A stretch of DNA of 64,000 nt from Microbacterium paraoxydans (lineage in GTDB: Bacteria; Actinomycetota; Actinomycetes; Actinomycetales; Microbacteriaceae): assembly GCF_019056515.1 (NCBI RefSeq), contig NZ_CP064873.1, positions 2,666,001-2,730,000 of the forward strand, read 5' to 3'. The position numbers were made by a program, and so were the translations under genes. The notes beneath the pieces were generated by a model. The model worked only from the letters and a program-made list of their open reading frames with translations. It had not been told where the DNA came from and searched no databases. How positions within the stretch are numbered: the first letter of the stretch is position 1; each line of letters starts with the position of its first letter. Positions 53,433 to 60,630 of this stretch are shown piece by piece.

Positions 53433-53723
53433 TCAGCGGTGCGGGTTGCTGTCCTTGCCGTCGAGCCAGAGCTCGTCGGTCTTGTCGGCGTGCGCCCCGG
53501 TCGTGCCGACGTGCTTGTCGCTGATCTTCGGCCCCTTGAGGATGACGTGGACCATCGCCTGCGCGTGGCCGTGGCCGAGGCCGTACTCCTGCTTGAGCCA
53601 GTTCAGGACGACGGTGGACTTCGTGCTCTCGTCGAACCCCTGCTCCTGCGCGAGGGCGATGAACTGCCGCGGCGTGAGGCCGGTCTGGGTCTCGACCTTG
53701 TCGAGGTACGCCTGGAAGGACAT
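53433..53723 (-). CDS. DUF4287-domain protein
   Basis: 96 residues: MSFQAYLDKVETQTGLTPRQ, FIALAQEQGFDE, TVVLNWLKQEYGLGHGHAQA. This matches DUF4287, a small helical family of unknown function related to DNA-binding or stress proteins. The start has CGGAGA upstream; the longer frame lacks homology. Follows the cupin gene by 14 nt, so the two are likely co-transcribed. Confidence 0.75.
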   Translation of the reverse strand: MSFQAYLDKVETQTGLTPRQFIALAQEQGFDESTKSTVVLNWLKQEYGLGHGHAQAMVHVILKGPKISDKHVGTTGAHADKTDELWLDGKDSNPHR

Positions 53724-53737
53724 GGTGGTCTCCGCTC

Positions 53738-54097
53738 TCAGTCCTCGTCGAGGAACGTCTGGATGATCGTGTCGGACGCGTGGATGCACAGGATCCGGAG
53801 GAGTCCGGTCCCCGCGTTGGTGAAGCCGTGCGGCGTGAAGGCGGGCGCGGTGGCGGTGTCTCCGGCTCGCGCGACGAGGACGTCGTCGCCGATCCGGATC
53901 CGCACCGTGCCCTCGAGCACGATCCAGGTCTCAGAGTAGGGGTGCCAGTGCAGCCCCGGCCCTTCTCCGGGCTGGTTCTCGACGAAGAAGTAGGAGACGG
54001 CGGCTCCGTGGTCGGCGCCGACGAATCGGCGGCTGCGCCCTGTGCCGATGCGGATCGCACCGCTCGGGACGAGGGGAGGAACGTGGATCTCGGTCAT
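53738..54097 (-). CDS. Cupin-domain protein
   Basis: 119 residues, single cupin barrel. PGLHWHPYSETWIVLEGTVR carries the H-x-H ... E metal ligands of motif 1; FTPHGFTNAGTG carries the His of motif 2. Metal-binding enzyme or sensor; substrate unknown. The start MTEIHVPPL is divergent from an ArsR-type regulator 45 nt away, which probably controls it. Confidence 0.85.
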   Translation of the reverse strand: MTEIHVPPLVPSGAIRIGTGRSRRFVGADHGAAVSYFFVENQPGEGPGLHWHPYSETWIVLEGTVRIRIGDDVLVARAGDTATAPAFTPHGFTNAGTGLLRILCIHASDTIIQTFLDED

Positions 54098-54107
54098 GAC
54101 CCCAGTG

Positions 54108-54136
54108 TCGACAGCAGGCGTCGCACCTCCTAGAGT
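54108..54136 (+). promoter_or_regulatory. Promoter of the ArsR-type gene, leaderless
   Basis: TCGACA, 17-nt spacer, TAGAGT, then 6 nt to the GTG at 54143. Confidence 0.7.
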
Positions 54137-54156
54137 TTCGACGTGGATCGAAACTC
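54133..54156. promoter_or_regulatory. ArsR-type operator over the start codon
   Basis: Perfect 9-bp arms GAGTTTCGA/TCGAAACTC with a 6-nt centre. It covers the -10 box, the start site and the first codons, and is ~45 nt from the divergent cupin start. Confidence 0.75.
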
Positions 54157-55168
54157 CGCGCCGGTCGAGGGCGTCGACCACCCGGATCACCGGGTCGAGT
54201 TCCACCTGAGTGCCGGCGACATCCAGGCGGTGCGGTTCGGCATCTCCCCCGGGCACGAACTGGCGCATGCGGTGCGCGTGCTCCTCCGCCCGGCGGCGCA
54301 CCCCCTGCAGTGGGGGTGGCTCCGCACCGCGCGGGAGGGGCTGCCTCGCGACGCCTTCGCGCTCCTGGCGACGGTGATCGGCGACGACGGCTACCTCCCG
54401 GACTTCCTCACCAGCACGCCGCGCGGCGACCTGACCCCCGAGGCGGAACTCACCGCACTGCGGAAGGCGGCACTCGACCCGCTGCGGGTCGACCTCGGCA
54501 AGCGGATCCAGCGCTCGACGGGTGCACAGCGTCAGGCCCTGCGCGACCTGTCCGCCCGGCCGGCGCGCGCCCGTGCGATGATCGCCGATGCCTGGGAGGA
54601 GGTCTGGGAGGCCGCGTTGGCACCGGCCTGGCCTCAGCTGGAGCGCCTCCTCCGGGCCGACATCGCCGTTCGCGCCCGGGCGATCGCGACGACCGGCATC
54701 GCCGGGATGGCCGGAGCCCTCCATCCCCAGGTCTCGTGGGGCGCGGGCGCGGTGCGGGTCTCGCTCCGCCGCCACAGCGAGGACGTGGACTGCCGCGGCA
54801 GCGGTCTGGTGCTGGTGCCCTCCGTCCTCTCGTCCTGGGGCTGCCTGGTGCTCACCGAGCCGCCGGCGCAGCCGACGCTGTTCTATCCCGCCCGTGGCGT
54901 GACCGCGGGGTGGGCACGGGACACCACCGAGACCGTGGCCGCCCTGGGCGCCCTGCTCGGCCCGGCGCGCGCCGGCATCCTCCTCACCGCGGGGACGCCC
55001 CGCACGACCTCGGAGGTGGCCGCCGATGCGGGGCTCGCGCTGTCGACGGCGTCACACCATCTCACCGTGCTGCGGGACGCCGGACTCGTGGTGAGCGAGC
55101 GGGAGGGCTCCCGCATGCAGCACGTGCGCACCCCCTTGGGCGAGGCGCTCGTCGGCGCGCTGCTCTGA
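54143..55168 (+). CDS. ArsR-family regulator with DUF5937-type N-terminus
   Basis: 341 residues. The N-terminal ~240 resembles the DUF5937 domain (VEFHLSAGDIQAVRFGISPG, HELAHAVRVLLRP, LFYPARGVTAGW), thought to sense a ligand. The C-terminal winged helix is GPARAGILLTAGTPRTTSEV, ADAGLALSTASHHLTVLRDA, GLVVSEREGSRMQHVRTPLG. No metal-binding CxC is seen. Probably represses itself and the cupin gene. GTG start. Confidence 0.85.
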   Translation: MDRNSAPVEGVDHPDHRVEFHLSAGDIQAVRFGISPGHELAHAVRVLLRPAAHPLQWGWLRTAREGLPRDAFALLATVIGDDGYLPDFLTSTPRGDLTPEAELTALRKAALDPLRVDLGKRIQRSTGAQRQALRDLSARPARARAMIADAWEEVWEAALAPAWPQLERLLRADIAVRARAIATTGIAGMAGALHPQVSWGAGAVRVSLRRHSEDVDCRGSGLVLVPSVLSSWGCLVLTEPPAQPTLFYPARGVTAGWARDTTETVAALGALLGPARAGILLTAGTPRTTSEVAADAGLALSTASHHLTVLRDAGLVVSEREGSRMQHVRTPLGEALVGALL

Positions 55169-55175
55169 CGCCGCC

Positions 55176-55634
55176 CTACTCGGTGGTCGAGACCGGGATG
55201 ATGGGCCGGTGCTCGTAGTAGGTCTGCAGGACCACGGTCGTGCGGGTGCTCACGTTCGCCGCGAGCCGGACGTCGCGGACGAGCTGCTCCAGGTCGCGCG
55301 GCGTCGGCACCCGGACGAAGAGCATGTAGCTCGCGTCGCCGGCGATGGAGTGGCAGGCCTCGATCGCGTCGAGGTGCTCCAAAAGCTCGGGGGCGTTGTC
55401 GGGCTGGGCCGGATCGAGCGGGGTGATCTCGATGAAGGCGGACAACGGAGTGCCCGCCTGCTCGGGATCGAGGATCGCGCGGTAGCCGGTGATGACGCCG
55501 CGGGTCTCGAGCCGCCGCAGCCGGGACTGCACCGCCGACACCGACAGCCCGACGGCGTCGGAGAGCTGCGACAGCGTCGCCCGCCCGTCGCGGGAGATGG
55601 TCGCCAGGATCGCACGGTCGACAGAATCATCCAT
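55176..55634 (-). CDS. Lrp/AsnC-family regulator
   Basis: 152 residues. The N-terminal helix-turn-helix is VDRAILATISRDGRATLSQL, SDAVGLSVSAVQSRLRRLET; the C-terminal RAM domain (ACHSIAGDASYMLFVRVPTP, DLEQLVRDVRLAANVSTRTT) binds amino acids and forms octamers. It is divergent from the DUF6421 gene with a 21-bp palindrome between, so it likely controls it and itself. TAATCT lies 7 nt before the ATG. Confidence 0.93.
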   Translation of the reverse strand: MDDSVDRAILATISRDGRATLSQLSDAVGLSVSAVQSRLRRLETRGVITGYRAILDPEQAGTPLSAFIEITPLDPAQPDNAPELLEHLDAIEACHSIAGDASYMLFVRVPTPRDLEQLVRDVRLAANVSTRTTVVLQTYYEHRPIIPVSTTE

Positions 55635-55654
55635 GGCTGTAAGATTATCGTCAG

Positions 55655-55675
55655 GATTCCGTTATCACCGGAATC
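55655..55675. promoter_or_regulatory. Lrp-type operator
   Basis: Palindrome GATTCCG-TTATCAC-CGGAATC, central to the 72-nt gap between the Lrp and DUF6421 starts; AT-rich sequence surrounds it. Confidence 0.65.
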
Positions 55676-55706
55676 TTTCCGTTTTTCACTGCGATCGGAG
55701 GTTCCG

Positions 55707-57158
55707 ATGTCCCTCGTTTCCGCCAACAGTTCCGCTGTTCAGGCCGTCGTCGGCGAACCCGAGGTCGTCGAGGATGCGTCGATCGCGGAGAACTCCGCCG
55801 CCTGGGCACAGCTCAAGCAGGCCGCGATCGCCATCCGTGAGCTGCAGATCAAGGACGGCTCGATCCCTGGCGCTTCGACGAGCTCAGCGACCCAGGACCA
55901 GGCGACCGCCCTCGTCGGGCAGATCACCGCCGCGATCCGGGCACTCGCGCCCGCCTTCCCGCACGACGCGGACTACCTCGCCGCCTCCGTCGCCGACTTC
56001 GAGCGCTGGGCGTCCGAGGGCTTCGGCGTGCCCGACTTCCTCGACTCGCTCGTGGCGTTCCAGCCGCAGCAACACCGCATCGACGGGATCCGCCACCTCG
56101 TGGTCTTCCCGATGTACACGCAGAACGGCTCCAGCGACCGCCTGGTCGAGGCGCTCATCGTCGAGACCATCTGGCCGGAGTTCATCGCCGCACTCGAGGC
56201 GGGCGACTACGGCAACAAGCTCTTCGTCTCGCTGCGCCTCGTGGACTTCACGCCCGGCTACGACACGAATTCCGCGGTGCTCTTCCCGGAGACCGTCGCT
56301 ATGCGCGAGATCCCGACCTTCACCTGGGGCGCGATCTTCCAGGACCGTGAGGCCGCCCGTTACCGCCGCGTGGTCCGTGCGGCCTCGGAGATCACCAACC
56401 TCGACCTCCCCGAGCGTGCGGCGGCGATGCTGGAGGATCAGGAGGTCGCCGAGAAGACCTTCGTGATGTGGGACATCATCCACGACCGCACCCACATGCG
56501 CGGAGACCTGCCGTTCGACCCGTTCATGATCAAGCAGCGGATGCCGTTCTTCCTCTACTCGCTGGAGGAGATGCGCTGCGACATGACGGCGTTCCGCGAG
56601 TCGGTGAAGATCGAGCGAGCGCTGGATGCCCGGGTCGCCGCGGGCGAGGAGCTCACGGAGACCGAGCGGGAGATGCACGAGTACGCGCACCTCGTGCAGT
56701 ACGCCGTGATCTTCGACCGCATCTTCCGCTTCGCCATCACCGGCACGCGCGTGCGCAACTACGACGCGGTCGGCGGTCAGCTCCTGTTCGCGTGGCTGCA
56801 CCAGCGCGGCGTGCTGCGCTGGACCGACACGGCGCTCGCCTTCGACTGGGAGAACGTGCCGGACGCCGTGGTGGCCCTCGGGGACGCGATCGACGACCTG
56901 TACTGGCACTCGATCGACCGCCCCAAGGTCGCGCACTGGCTCGCCGCGTACGAGCTGGTCCGCGGCACGCTGACCCCGCATCCTGCCTCACAGTGGGCGC
57001 GCGGCCTGTCGGACGAGATCCTCGCCGGGGCCCCGAAGGGCTACACCGACGCGGTCCTGGACGACGAGTTCCCGTTGTCGATGTTCTTCGAGACCCTCGA
57101 CAAGAAGATGAAGCCGGTCATCGAGTCGACGGTCGGCATCCGCGGTACGGACGACTGA
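55707..57158 (+). CDS. DUF6421-family protein
   Basis: 483 residues, soluble. Features: LVVFPMYTQNGSSDRLVEAL, DIIHDRTHMRGDLPFDPFMI (HDxxH-like), EMHEYAHLVQYAVIFDRIFR (HEYAH), WHSIDRPKVAHWLAAYELVR. The two His/Asp/Glu clusters could bind metal, but no enzyme class is recognised. It is divergent from an Lrp regulator, which hints at amino-acid control. The interspersed repeat is in frame at residues ~52-64. The start has CGGAGG 6 nt upstream. Confidence 0.8.
   Translation: MSLVSANSSAVQAVVGEPEVVEDASIAENSAAWAQLKQAAIAIRELQIKDGSIPGASTSSATQDQATALVGQITAAIRALAPAFPHDADYLAASVADFERWASEGFGVPDFLDSLVAFQPQQHRIDGIRHLVVFPMYTQNGSSDRLVEALIVETIWPEFIAALEAGDYGNKLFVSLRLVDFTPGYDTNSAVLFPETVAMREIPTFTWGAIFQDREAARYRRVVRAASEITNLDLPERAAAMLEDQEVAEKTFVMWDIIHDRTHMRGDLPFDPFMIKQRMPFFLYSLEEMRCDMTAFRESVKIERALDARVAAGEELTETEREMHEYAHLVQYAVIFDRIFRFAITGTRVRNYDAVGGQLLFAWLHQRGVLRWTDTALAFDWENVPDAVVALGDAIDDLYWHSIDRPKVAHWLAAYELVRGTLTPHPASQWARGLSDEILAGAPKGYTDAVLDDEFPLSMFFETLDKKMKPVIESTVGIRGTDD
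55873..55893. repeat. Interspersed repeat copy inside a gene
   Basis: CTTCGACGAGCTCAGCGACC lies in frame in the DUF6421 gene and is read as ASTSSATQ; CCTGG/CCAGG arms flank it. Confidence 0.65.
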
Positions 57159-57193
57159 TCCGCACCGCTCCGTTGTGACGCTGGGGCGCACCC

Positions 57194-57236
57194 CCTCTGC
57201 GGCCGGAGACCCGGATCCCGGGTCCGGCCGCAGAGG
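57194..57236 (+). terminator. Terminator after DUF6421
   Basis: 14-bp stem CCTCTGCGGCCGGA/TCCGGCCGCAGAGG with an inner ACCCGG/CCGGGT hairpin; no T-run. Confidence 0.65.
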
Positions 57237-57260
57237 TATCTCCGACCGAGAGGACACCGC

Positions 57261-57920
57261 ATGACGACGCCGACGAGCCAGGGAGCACGGGGCCGCGTGG
57301 TCGTGCTGGCGGGGGCCACGAGCGCGGCGGGACTCGCGGCGACGCGAGCACTGCGCGATGCCGGTGCCCGGGTGATCGCCACCGGCCGCACGGCCGAGCG
57401 GCTGCGTCCGCTGGCCGAGGCGGGGGCGGAGACCGCGGTCGCCGATGCGACATCCTTCGCCGAGATGACGACGCTCGCCGATCGGCTCGACACGGTCGAT
57501 GCGGTCGTGCCCCTCGTGGGCGGCTGGCGGGGCGGCGGCGGACTCGCCGGGCAGACCGACGACGACTTCGCGGCGCTGCTGCCGGCGCTGGAGGCGGTGC
57601 GGGCGACGAGCCGCGCCTTCGACGGCCCCCTCCGCGCCTCCGCCGCCGGACGATTCGCGATCGTGTCGTCGACCGCCGTCGCACGCCCCCTCGCCGGCGG
57701 AGCGAACTATGCAGCGGTCAAGGCGGCGAGCGAAGCGTGGACCCGCGCCGTCGCTCAGGGGTACGCCAAGGCGGCGCGCGAGGCCGACGAACCGCTGCGG
57801 ACCGCTGCCGTCGTGTTCCGCGCCAAGGCCCTCGATCCCGAGGCTCTCGCGGCGCGTCTCGTCGGGCTCTGGGACACCGACGCCGCAGATCTCAACGACC
57901 GGGTGCTCGATCTGGGCTGA
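57261..57920 (+). CDS. SDR-family protein
   Basis: 219 residues, Rossmann fold. VVLAGATSAAGLAATRALRD binds NAD(P); VVPLVGGWRGGGG; IVSSTAVARPLAGGANYAAV with YxxxK (YAAVK). It is short and its substrate pocket is variable. It follows DUF6421 by 102 nt, past a terminator, with GAGAGGA 7 nt before the ATG. Confidence 0.8.
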   Translation: MTTPTSQGARGRVVVLAGATSAAGLAATRALRDAGARVIATGRTAERLRPLAEAGAETAVADATSFAEMTTLADRLDTVDAVVPLVGGWRGGGGLAGQTDDDFAALLPALEAVRATSRAFDGPLRASAAGRFAIVSSTAVARPLAGGANYAAVKAASEAWTRAVAQGYAKAAREADEPLRTAAVVFRAKALDPEALAARLVGLWDTDAADLNDRVLDLG

Positions 57921-57950
57921 GCCCCGCTCCTCGGACCGCCACCGGGGCTC
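57919..57950. terminator. Bidirectional hairpin between convergent genes
   Basis: GAGCCCCG/CGGGGCTC stem with a 16-nt loop, between the SDR stop and the MFS stop. Confidence 0.5.
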
Positions 57951-57956
57951 GGATCG

Positions 57957-59390
57957 TCACCGGGACTCGGGCGGTATGCCGGGGACGATCGGCGGGGCGT
58001 CGCGGAACGTGTCCGGTTCGCCGGTCGCTTCGTGTGCACCGTCGGCGGCCTGCTCGGGAGCCTCGTCGGGAGCTGAATCCGGGGCGGTCGCGTACAGCTC
58101 GGTGAGCGTGCGATACGACCGGGTGAAGAAGGCCAGGGTCGCGGCGACCACCATGATCAGACCCGCGAAGAGGCAGATGAGCGCGATGCCGCGCGCCTCA
58201 CCTTCGCCGAGGAGCCACCCCCACTGCCGCTGCCCCTGCGCGCTGTCCATGTACGGGATCACGAGGAACTCGGCGATCGGGGCGATGAGGAACGCGGTGA
58301 TCGGGGCCGCCGCTGCCTCCATCGCCGCCGCGGTGCCGAACACCCGTCCCTGGCGCGCGAACGGGACGACCTTCTGGATCACGGTCTGCTCCGCGGCCTC
58401 GACGGGCGGCACGAGCGCCATGTACACCCACATGCCGAGGACGTACAGCGGCCACCATTCGCGCAGCATGAAGATCGCCCCGAGGAGTCCCATCGCGATC
58501 ACGATGAGCAGCATCGTGCGCACGGGCTTCCTGCCGAGGCCGAACTTGGCCACCAGTCCCCCGCCGATCAGGAATCCGGTCGACGCGAAGGCCAGGGCGA
58601 ACCCCCACATCTGCGCGTCGAAAAGCGTGAGCCCGTACGGATCCATGAGCGCCATGTAGACGCCGCCGATGAGGTTGTTGAAGGTCGAGAAGACGATGAG
58701 CGCGAACAGTCCGGGAGCTTGGCGGATCGCCTGGACGCTGCCGCGGAAGTCGACGGCGCTCTTCGCCTCCGGGTCGACCTCGGGCTCGGACTCCGGGATC
58801 CGGATGAACAGCAGGTGCGCGAAGGTGAGGGCCATCGCCACGACCGCGATCCCCAGAGTCCACCCCATGCCGAGGAAGCCGATGGAGAGGCCGGAGAAGA
58901 CGCTCGTGACGAGGAAGGCGAGCCCCTGCACCGTGCCGACGAGACCGTTGGCGTTGGCGCGCTTCTCCTCCGGCACCAGCAGCGTCACCGTGGTGGACAG
59001 CGCGATGTTGCGGAGCTGCTCGATCACCCCGCCGAACAGGATGACGCCGGAGAACAGCCAGAACCACGGCCCGCCGAGGTCGAGCAGGGACGCCTCGGGC
59101 TGCCACAGGTAGAGGACGCCCGCGACGAGGAACGCCGCCGCCGAGATGACGCTCGACAGGAGCATGACGCGGTGCTTGCGATGACGGTCGACGATGGTGC
59201 CGAACACCATCGCGAAGAACGCGACGAACAGCATGTAGGCACCGCCGATGATGCCCGTGGCCAGCACCGACCGGGTCTCGATGTAGACCCAGAAGGTGAG
59301 GGCGAACCACAGGAAGCTCGTCGTGACGTTGGCGATCAACGTGTTGACGAGGACGTTCGCGAAAGCTGTCTTCGCCGCGCTGCGTTCCAT
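57957..59390 (-). CDS. MFS transporter, DHA3-like
   Basis: 477 residues, 12 membrane segments. The N-terminus is FANVLVNTLIANVTTSFLWF; motif A-like FGTIVDRHRKHRVMLLSS; the tail (~430-477) is acidic and disordered. It resembles the DHA3 (MefA-like) efflux group; substrate unknown. I chose ATG 59390 since TACCCT is 7 nt upstream; ATG 59420 is the alternative. It is divergent from the threonine aldolase gene. Confidence 0.85.
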   Translation of the reverse strand: MERSAAKTAFANVLVNTLIANVTTSFLWFALTFWVYIETRSVLATGIIGGAYMLFVAFFAMVFGTIVDRHRKHRVMLLSSVISAAAFLVAGVLYLWQPEASLLDLGGPWFWLFSGVILFGGVIEQLRNIALSTTVTLLVPEEKRANANGLVGTVQGLAFLVTSVFSGLSIGFLGMGWTLGIAVVAMALTFAHLLFIRIPESEPEVDPEAKSAVDFRGSVQAIRQAPGLFALIVFSTFNNLIGGVYMALMDPYGLTLFDAQMWGFALAFASTGFLIGGGLVAKFGLGRKPVRTMLLIVIAMGLLGAIFMLREWWPLYVLGMWVYMALVPPVEAAEQTVIQKVVPFARQGRVFGTAAAMEAAAAPITAFLIAPIAEFLVIPYMDSAQGQRQWGWLLGEGEARGIALICLFAGLIMVVAATLAFFTRSYRTLTELYATAPDSAPDEAPEQAADGAHEATGEPDTFRDAPPIVPGIPPESR

Positions 59391-59397
59391 GGGTTCG

Positions 59398-59403
59398 AGG
59401 GTA
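59398..59403 (-). promoter_or_regulatory. -10 box, leaderless MFS gene
   Basis: TACCCT, 7 nt, ATG at 59390. Confidence 0.4.
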
Positions 59404-59438
59404 GAGCGGGCCTCGGACATCCGGTAGGGGAAGGCGAT

Positions 59439-59444
59439 TAGGCT
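59439..59444 (+). promoter_or_regulatory. -10 box, leaderless threonine aldolase
   Basis: TAGGCT, 6 nt, GTG at 59451. Confidence 0.6.
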
Positions 59445-59450
59445 TGTCCG

Positions 59451-60518
59451 GTGAGCATCCCGCACGACCCCGCCATCCGGGGCTTCGCCAGTGACAACTA
59501 CTCCGGCATCCACCCCGAGGTCCTGGCGGCCCTCGCGGCCGCGAACGGGGGCCATCAGGTGGCCTACGGCGAGGACGCCTACACCGCCCGCCTGCAGGAG
59601 GTGTTCCAGGCGCACTTCGGTGACACCGCCGCTGCGTACCCCGTGTTCAACGGCACCGGGGCGAACGTCACCGGTCTGCAGTCGATGCTGCCGCGCTGGG
59701 GTGCCGTGATCGCGGCCTCGACCGCGCACATCAACGTCGACGAGGGCGGAGCGCCGGAGAAGATCGGCGGCTTCAAGCTCCTCACCGTCCCCACCGACGA
59801 CGGCAAGCTCACCCCCGAGCTCATCGACCGCGAGGCGTGGGGCTGGGGCGACGAGCACCGCGCGCAGCCGCTCGTGGTGTCGATCACGCAGTCCACCGAG
59901 CTCGGCACTCTGTACACCGCGGAGGAGATCCGCACGATCGCGGATCACGTCCACGCGCGCGGCATGAAGCTGCACGTCGACGGTGCGCGCCTGTCGAACG
60001 CGGCCGCCGCCCTCGATCTGCCGCTGCGGGCGTTCACGACCGACGCCGGGGTGGACGTGCTGACCTTCGGCGGCACGAAGAACGGCGCCATGCTCGGCGA
60101 GGCCATCGTCGTGCTGAACCCGGACGCCGCCGTGGGCCTCAACTACGCGCGCAAGTTCAACATGCAGCTCTCGTCGAAGATGCGCTTCGTCTCGGCGCAG
60201 CTCATCGCCCTGCTCGACGGCGACCTGTGGCTGCGGAACGCCCGGCACGCCAATGCCATGGCGGCCCGGCTCCGCGCGCGGATCGAGGACGGCCTCGCCG
60301 ACGGATCGATCGTCGGGGTGGAGTTCACGCAGCCGACGCAGGCGAACGGCGTGTTCGCGACCCTGCCCGAGGGCGTCGCCGATCAGCTCCGCGACGTGTT
60401 CCGCTTCTACGACTGGGACGCCGCCCGCCGCGAGGTGCGCTGGATGTGCGGCTTCGACACCGAGGAGTCCGACGTCGACGCCTTCGTCGACGCCCTCGCC
60501 CGCCTCACCCGCCCCTGA
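59451..60518 (+). CDS. Low-specificity L-threonine aldolase
   Basis: 355 residues, PLP fold type I. It splits threonine or allo-threonine into glycine and acetaldehyde. RGFASDNYSGIHPEVLAALA, YPVFNGTGANVTGLQSMLPR, LHVDGARLSNAAAALDLPLR and the PLP-Lys in TFGGTKNGAMLGEAIV are visible. GTG start with TAGGCT 6 nt upstream. Confidence 0.9.
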   Translation: MSIPHDPAIRGFASDNYSGIHPEVLAALAAANGGHQVAYGEDAYTARLQEVFQAHFGDTAAAYPVFNGTGANVTGLQSMLPRWGAVIAASTAHINVDEGGAPEKIGGFKLLTVPTDDGKLTPELIDREAWGWGDEHRAQPLVVSITQSTELGTLYTAEEIRTIADHVHARGMKLHVDGARLSNAAAALDLPLRAFTTDAGVDVLTFGGTKNGAMLGEAIVVLNPDAAVGLNYARKFNMQLSSKMRFVSAQLIALLDGDLWLRNARHANAMAARLRARIEDGLADGSIVGVEFTQPTQANGVFATLPEGVADQLRDVFRFYDWDAARREVRWMCGFDTEESDVDAFVDALARLTRP

Positions 60519-60538
60519 CCCCGCCCCGCCCCCTGATC

Positions 60539-60620
60539 GCCGAGACCCCGGGTTCGCGTCGAGACCCCGGGGTATCCGTGGGTCGACGCCGGGGTGTGGG
60601 CGGGAAGCCGGGGTCTCGGC
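60539..60620. terminator. Inverted-repeat region between convergent genes
   Basis: GCCGAGACCCCGG/CCGGGGTCTCGGC form a 13-bp stem with a long GC-rich loop. It lies between the aldolase stop and the stop of the surface-protein gene and may act as a bidirectional terminator. Confidence 0.5.
60541..60570. repeat. 30-bp inverted repeat, left copy
   Basis: Begins CGAGACCCCGGGTTCGCGTC and ends GAGACCCCGG. It matches the reverse complement of 62571-62600 with one mismatch; together they frame the surface-protein gene. Confidence 0.8.
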
Positions 60621-60630
60621 AGAGGGACGG

